Origin: Ricinus communis
Lineage: Eukaryota > Streptophyta > Magnoliopsida > Malpighiales > Euphorbiaceae
Direction of reading: 5' to 3'
Assembly (NCBI RefSeq): GCF_019578655.1
Contig: NC_063261.1
Location: 22,259,626 to 22,323,625 of the forward strand
Length of the DNA: 64,000 nt
The first letter of the stretch is position 1, and every line of letters begins with the position of its first letter. The notes under the pieces were generated by a model. The model saw nothing but the letters and a program-made list of their open reading frames with translations. It was not told the DNA's origin and searched no databases. Shown here piece after piece: positions 57,851 to 64,000 of the stretch. The translations under genes were made by a program, and so were the position numbers.

Positions 57851-58700
57851 TTACATTGCTGGCAGTTAACCCTCAATCCTAGATTTCACCATTTTCTCAA
57901 AACTTCCTATCAAATCCACTAACCATTCCTAACAAGCAAAACCACCACGCCAAAATCCAGAGCCAATTCCCTTTTCAATAATGCACCCAAAGACAAACCA
58001 GTGGAGTTGTACCAATTCAAAATTTAAGCCTTCAATTACTAAGTTGAGGTGAGAATTAAAGAAAAAATCACTTAATTCTCAAATGTTACAACTAACGCAT
58101 CTACCTAGCTATTCAATTTAGCTCCTCCATAAAAAGATCAGACTCCAACTTAAACTTCGGGTTGAATATCACTAATTTGCAATCCCATCAAACTTGCCAA
58201 CCTGAAGACAAAAAGCAAATACCTATGAAGTATAGCCATCGAACGTTGGAATACCACATAAAACTAAAAGTTCAGATTGAAGAACATTAAGATTGAACAA
58301 ATTCCCAGTTACCATTTTCACTTAAATTGAGCATCATATATAAAAACAGGGATTTTCTCAACTAAAGAGTATAAAAGAAATAGACTTTGATATTACAGGC
58401 TAAAAATACCCTTTTGAAGAAGTTAACAAAAATCTAAAAGAATAAGTACTTTAAAGAATTTTGAACAATGCCCAACTGAATTGAGTAAAGAAAAAAAAAT
58501 TTACCTGCAGCAAGGGAGCTTGTAAAGCTCAGAAATAAATCTTGCTTCTTGCTTGCTTCAAATTTCATCAATTTCAACTTTATCATCTTTGAGTTGAAAT
58601 GAAGTTTGATAATTTCGAGATTCGTGAGTTAGGGTTAGGGTTAGGGTTCCAAATTCGAAAGTATACAGATGGGATAACAAAATTAAAAATATGTGATATG
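57851..58700 (-). promoter_or_regulatory. Leader intron and promoter of the FAS1 gene, with telomere-like motif
   Basis: GTTAGGGTTAGGGTTAGGGTT at 58628-58648 on the + strand gives three AACCCTA-type telo-box units on the gene's own strand, about 780 bp before the ATG and just upstream of the likely first noncoding exon. It is too short to be an interstitial telomere; a telo-box role in transcription is more likely. Confidence 0.5.
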
Positions 58701-61122
58701 GATCTGCAAAGTGCCGTTCACTGAGGGGCCTAGGCCCTACATACATATCAGTCACTGCCTGCAAAAACTGGCCTGCTCAAATTATTTCAAGACCCAATCT
58801 GGGCGGTGAAATTTTCAATTTTGTTTTCCACACTTTTGTCCTAAATCTAGAAAGTTATTATCCCTACAAGTATCCCAATGATTGTTCACCGCACAAATGC
58901 AAAACTGATATGCTAGTTATACTATCCAAAATGATCTCCTCAAGAGCCACCCACCCACCACCCATATAAATTCAAAGATACACATCAAAGTTTAAATTTC
59001 ATCCATTCATTTTGATGAAAAGAAAAATATACTGGAAGATATATATCTTATTAAATAAAAATTACTGAAACCAGTTTCGCAAGTGGGAATGAGTTGGTAT
59101 ATGATATAAGTAGTGAATGTTAGGTTCCATTTATTGCTAATATCTAAACACAAGTGGGTTTCTGTGATTCATTGCCCTTAGATTCATTAGGAATTCTGAA
59201 TTACCATGCATGTTAGGTTCGAAAATGACGTTTATTAATACTCTAAAGGAATCCACTTCCACTTCATAACATATCTAAATAGTTGGGAATGAAAAATGGT
59301 CAACCTTGTAGGCGTTGTTTGCAAGAAAGCCAAATACAAACGGGTTGAGTTTTCCTGGAACCAAAAAGAGAAAATTAAACTGTTGCAACTGGACTCGGAC
59401 CCGATGATACTTTCCATGTCAAAAGCAATAAAAATGATATAATTGAGTGAATTAGAAAGAGAGAAAACGTAACCTGTATCATGAAAAGTTATTTATTAGA
59501 TTTAATTCACTGTCGGCTGGTTTATTTATTATTATTAACTATTTATAATAAAGATTAATTAGTGTAAATACAGTGACCAAGAGATAATACTATATATTAC
59601 ATTTATCTTATTTTACGATGTATGAAAGTTTCTTGATCTATTAGTATATAACAGATATAATAATTATCTATTTTATTTGTTGTAATTGTGCAACTTTATG
59701 ATCTTAATTCTTATTTCTGGGCGATAAAGAATGCCATTTGTTTACTTAATCTAAGCATTAATTATATGAAACAAAAAGAAAAAGGTATATATTAGAATTC
59801 TATTACATGTCATTGAGCCCAAGTTGAGCAGGGCCATGAAAATTTTACTTGTAGTCAGGCTACATTTCTGTTAAAAGAAAGCCTGTATTTTTACTTCCGA
59901 AGCTTCAAATTTACTGTTGAGAAAGTTAAAGAAACAACAACAACAAACAAGTCTCGGGGGAAGCAAAATCGTCCATGAGTGAGCAAAAATTACATAGACT
60001 TTTATATTCATCTGTTAATTAAACCAGTTAATTTTTTAAGATAAAAGACTAGGAATAGAAAGACACAAAAAAAAGGGTTGTCACAAGCTGAAAAATGGTA
60101 CGCAATGCTCCTTTGTAAAAAAATAAGGAAAGCTTTTAGACAAGATAAGAAGAGAGAGGCGGTTAAGAATTGATAGAATAGTGATGGAATAGGATGACTA
60201 GATAGATCGAAGTATCAAGATTTTAACTCAAAAGTTCTAATCCGAGATACATTGGAGACTTAGCAAGCTGAGCAATTATATTCAAGACAACAATAAAAGT
60301 CCGCTTAAACTGTAAACAGCTCGAGAAGCTAATAAAGTAACATAAAATTCTATCATGACATCATAATAAGCTAGGTTAGCCACGCGTTCCTATTTCATAG
60401 GCGTTTATCAGAATTGTTGAATTAGAAATATCTTTTTTTTCTTCAGATTACCATGTCCAACGGTTCGGTATATAAATCTCTCTCTTTATGCACGATTGAT
60501 GAATTCACGAATTCTTTACTGTTATTAGGCAAACTGTCGAAGTGCTATTTTGGATACCAGGCTTAGTGGCTTGCTGACCATCCTCTTCTAATTTGCAGGA
60601 TATCACCATTTAGACCCGAACAAGCTCAGGATAAATCCATCAAGAATGATCACATAAAATATACTAAACTTTCCTTTTAATGATTTGTTTTTAGTGGAAT
60701 AAAATATTTAAATTTAAACTCCCTCATGATAACACCTAAATGTTAACAATATGAAAAATAAACTAATCTAAGTGGCCTTGTTAGTGGATAATTAAATTTC
60801 AGTTATCTATATTAATTTAATTTGCTCTCTGCCAATATAAAACTTACAAATGAGACTTTTCTCGATCAATGAGCAATCTATTGCTTGAGTATATATATAT
60901 CCAATTTGTCACTTTCATATGTAGGAATTAGTTGGTATGTGCCAAAATTGTATTTGTTAGGTTTCATTTTATTACTAATTACCAACAAAAGTGGGTTTAG
61001 TACTAAATTATTTTAAATTGTCAAAGTGGTCCTAAAGAAATTCACTTCCTGTTATCACATTGTTTAGTATTAAAATGATCTAATTCTTAGTCTATGTTGT
61101 CAAGCAATAGCAAAGGCTAGTG

Positions 61123-61156
<34 letters not shown>

Positions 61157-62733
61157 AGGAAGTATGAGTATTGCAATCATAAATTATCATATAGCACGTA
61201 TTAAATAAATAATTTCTACAATCTAGGATTTCAACTTAAAATTAATTTTCAATGCCGCTAACAATTATATATAGCGAAACTTTCATGATAACCTATGATA
61301 TAATATGATGAGAAGAAAAATATTCATATACTATTGATTAAAATTTTTAAAAAAAATTAAGAGAATGAAAACCTATGAGATTACAAATTCTTTATTGAAA
61401 ATTGAAATGAAAGCTAATAGAAAAAACTTATAGCATGTAAAATAGCCAGCGTCGATTTCGAGAAGTTGATAAAAGCAAACAACGAGAAGAAGGTTTGGAG
61501 AGAGAAAAAAGAGAGTCGAATTTTATATTAGAAATAAAAATAAGTATAAAATATATATTGTGATTTTACTGCTTAACAATTTAAGATATGTAGGCTTTTT
61601 ATAACAAAAAAGTGCATGTAGTAAAAAATTATAACATTAAAAACTATTGATTAGTAAAGATTTAGCAATTTTCATTCCAATCAGCCGTTATTATCATATT
61701 TATCGTGTTTCATAATATAAATTTCGAGTTTAATAACTCAAAACATCATTGTTTGACCATTAAATCAATCTTATTGAATCAATGACTTCTGAAACCCGTG
61801 ATTTAATAATCAAATAATATAATTAAAAATTATTAAGCTCCAAACTTATGTTATCAATCACGAAAACTTGATAATAATGGCTGATAGGAGTGGATATAGT
61901 CAAATCCTTAGAAATTGAGTTTTATTAACAGCAAAATACCTTTTCTTATCACGACCTGTAATTATATATCTTTTTTTGTCTAAGAAAACCACAGCAAAAA
62001 TTGTAAAACAGTGAAATTTCATGTTACCTTTTTGTACTTATTCCTTAAAAATATATCATTTATTTGTTAAAAAGAAGTTTTATTGGTCAAATTAATTCTC
62101 TGGTTGAACATAATTTAAGGAGGGGTTTTATCTATAGTCTTTTTGTATGTATTATTATTTGCAAAATACCAATCCGGTATGACAACACTTCCTTTTTCAA
62201 AATAAAATATATGCTAAACATTATATATTTATTTGTAGTTACATGATATATAATATTTTTTATTACATTATTTTTTAATATTTTGAAATTAAAGATATTA
62301 TTTTATAAAAATATTACATACAAAATTAAATGAATAAAAATTGAAACTGTAGTATTACACTGTATATTTTTATATCCTTAAATCATTAGATTAGTCTTAT
62401 AATCTAATTGCTAGCACTACTAATGTGTCTATCCATTTCAGAGGAATTTAATATAAAATATAAAATATAAAAAGGAAGAGTTTACTTGTCAAAACACAAC
62501 AAAAGGTTAACATAAAAGTACATTACTTACTAATAATAATAATAATATGTCACAAAATTACAGAATATGAAAACATCCTCTTCTTATCCTCATCTCTTGC
62601 CACCCATATCAATTAGCACCATTCAAACTCCAGGTCCCACCTAGCCCTCAAGGAAGAAACAAAAGGCTAAATCCAAAATTAAAAAAAGGAAAAGAGACAT
62701 TAGCACCATCACCGCCGTTAAACCCAATGACTT
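58701..62733. other. Intergenic region between the FAS1 and BAHD genes
   Basis: About 4 kb without a gene. A segment near 59085-59300 recurs diverged at 60920-61080 (GTTGGTAT..TG...TGTTAGGTT.CATTTTATT...AAGTGGGTTT). (ATT)n at 61124-61155. The last part is the 3' flank of the BAHD gene. Short open frames here show no domain. Confidence 0.5.
61124..61155. repeat. (ATT)n microsatellite
   Basis: About 11 ATT units. A shorter (AAT)n lies near 62532-62548. Confidence 0.9.
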
Positions 62734-64000
62734 TTAGCTAGAAACATATTGAATGAACTCATAATCAGACTCGATCAGAGCCATTGTTTCAGGCTTCAAG
62801 ACAACCTCAAGATCCACACTACCGCCGCCTTCTCTTCCCGGAAAAGCGGAGATCTTACCGTCGAACTTATTGGCCCTACCGCTCCTTACCGCCAAAGGTC
62901 GGCCCCACCCAAAATCGTTATCGTACATTGGAAATCTAGGTGAGCTACCCATTGTCATTGATGCACCGTCAAAGTTCCCTAACGGGAAACACCGGGGATT
63001 CTCTTCCCATTCCTCTACGAAACGACGTACCGTACTGTCGTTATGAGCCATCACATTTTTATTTAACAGCTCAGCACACCATCGCAAATCCCTAGACAAA
63101 ACGTCACCGGATGATGCGTATGTTGGTATGCTTTGAATTGCGTTCCCAAAGTATAACGGGTCCAACTTCGGGTTCAATCTTGGCCTGCAGTTCACTGCCA
63201 TTCTAAACGTCGTCGTTTTTGTCGGACTTAGCTTCCTTGCACGTGTCACTGCTCTCCATAACAACGCACATAAAGATTGAAACGATGAAATCTCTGGCTC
63301 TTGCTGTTTTGAAACGACGGCGTTTTTTAAAAGAGTTTCGAGAATTGAACTCATGATCGTCATCTTTCCATTGTTGTTGTTAATATATGGATCATTAATT
63401 TGCTTACCCATTAATTCGACTGAATTATCAATCCATTTCTTGTTGTTAGCTTTGGCTTTTAGCTTCAAGATTGCTTCTCTGCTAAAGCTAAAGATTCTTT
63501 CACTTAATGGCTCATTCTCATTGAAAGTCACCTTTGGTCCGCCTTCGGGAAGTTTTAGCACCGCCGGTGATATTAACATAGAGTCTCTTGTAAAATCAGG
63601 GACTTTTGTGATTTTCTTGATTCCTCTTGATAATTCAGCGAAAGTGTTAAAGAAATTCCAGAAGGAAGTTCCATCAGTGACCGAGTGATTAACTGCACAC
63701 CCAATGAAAACACCGTCGCCTAATTCTGTGACCTGAACTGCCAGGATTGGGCTGTGATGCCCATTGTAACTGACCATCCGGTCAAAAGCAAAGAAGCCCT
63801 TGACACACTCGGGGACATGAACTGGGGACAAAACGTCACGAATGAAGATATGGGTAGCACTGGCATGAATGAAATCTACGCCTGCATCGTTACAGGTTAT
63901 GTAAACATACCCATCAGAGTCGGTTTTCAAGCGACCTGCGAGTGGAGGGAAGTGAGAAAGTGTTTGAGAAAGGGAACGTCGCAGGAGAGAAACAAGAGAT
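62734..64000 (-). CDS. BAHD (HXXXD-type) acyltransferase, 5' end beyond window
   Basis: About 422 residues are visible. The frame continues to the right edge (reading SHFPPLAGRLKTDSDGYVY), and the apparent start at 63930 is a TTG inside the domain, so the N-terminus of roughly 20-40 residues is missing. Family motifs are present: the catalytic HxxxD as NHSVTDG near 63670-63690, and DFGWG near 62903-62917. No intron is seen. The enzyme would transfer an acyl group from acyl-CoA to an alcohol or amine in the cytosol. Sequence style (FAFDRMVSYNGHH, WGRPLAVRSG) resembles the At3g50280 / EPS1-like clade linked to defence metabolism; the substrate cannot be predicted. The C-terminus ends EFIQYVSS and stops at 62734. 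Confidence 0.9.
   Translation of the reverse strand, partial: SLVSLLRRSLSQTLSHFPPLAGRLKTDSDGYVYITCNDAGVDFIHASATHIFIRDVLSPVHVPECVKGFFAFDRMVSYNGHHSPILAVQVTELGDGVFIGCAVNHSVTDGTSFWNFFNTFAELSRGIKKITKVPDFTRDSMLISPAVLKLPEGGPKVTFNENEPLSERIFSFSREAILKLKAKANNKKWIDNSVELMGKQINDPYINNNNGKMTIMSSILETLLKNAVVSKQQEPEISSFQSLCALLWRAVTRARKLSPTKTTTFRMAVNCRPRLNPKLDPLYFGNAIQSIPTYASSGDVLSRDLRWCAELLNKNVMAHNDSTVRRFVEEWEENPRCFPLGNFDGASMTMGSSPRFPMYDNDFGWGRPLAVRSGRANKFDGKISAFPGREGGGSVDLEVVLKPETMALIESDYEFIQYVSS

Noticed and set aside
58628..58648. TTAGGG triplet as an interstitial telomere
   Set aside because: Only three units and of TTAGGG rather than the plant TTTAGGG pattern; better explained as telo-box-like promoter motif.
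1..64000. CRISPR arrays, bacterial operons, tRNA or rRNA genes
   Set aside because: No regularly spaced direct repeats and no tRNA cloverleaf or rRNA sequence recognised by eye; the window is clearly plant nuclear DNA.

Overview
The window is nuclear DNA of a flowering plant, most likely a rosid eudicot. It has spliced genes with short AT-rich GT-AG introns, long AT-rich intergenic stretches, Ty1/copia retrotransposons and plant-only families (PIP1 aquaporins, WOX, BAHD, receptor-like proteins). The species cannot be fixed from the sequence alone. I rebuilt exon structures by hand from frame continuity and GT-AG signals. Several open frames begin at TTG or GTG rather than a true start, and those starts were corrected.

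Layout. 0-2.5 kb: a TPR-like protein gene (+) with a 5' leader intron and upstream small ORFs. 3.8-9.0 kb: a receptor-like-protein (LRR) pseudogene (+) split by a 3.5 kb copia element whose two terminal LTR copies point in opposite directions. 10.2-13.8 kb: a five-exon GT64 glycosyltransferase gene (-). 14-21 kb: gene-poor AT-rich DNA with a Helitron-like element and a MITE-like inverted repeat. 21.4-28.2 kb: two tandem PIP1 aquaporin genes (+), almost identical in protein. 28.85-30.3 kb: a second decayed LRR receptor-like pseudogene (-). 30.6-31.7 kb: an island that looks richer in GC and may be foreign or organellar. 31.8-39.9 kb: AT-rich repeats, a 4.86 kb copia element with two matching 425 bp LTRs, and a long inverted-repeat element. 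40.2-42.6 kb: eIF3f (+). 48.5-49.2 kb: WOX5-type homeobox gene (+). 52.7-56.5 kb: 26S proteasome subunit RPN8 (+). 57.2-57.9 kb: a small membrane-anchored FAS1 protein (-). 62.7 kb to the right edge: a BAHD acyltransferase (-), cut by the window end.

The genes do not form a pathway. They are housekeeping genes (eIF3f, RPN8, GT64), a root stem-cell regulator (WOX5), a water-channel pair and defence-type LRR and BAHD families. WOX5 followed by RPN8 on the same strand repeats a neighbour pair known twice in Arabidopsis (WOX5-RPN8B and WOX7-RPN8A), so this is conserved microsynteny. eIF3f and RPN8, 12 kb apart, are both MPN-domain proteins without a catalytic metal site.

The most unusual observations are the copia insertion with opposed LTRs, bounded by a 5 bp target duplication and inserted so cleanly that the host reading frame resumes when one TSD copy is discounted, and a conversion-like identity tract in the 5' halves of the PIP1 pair. 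I found no clear candidate for a wholly new biological system.
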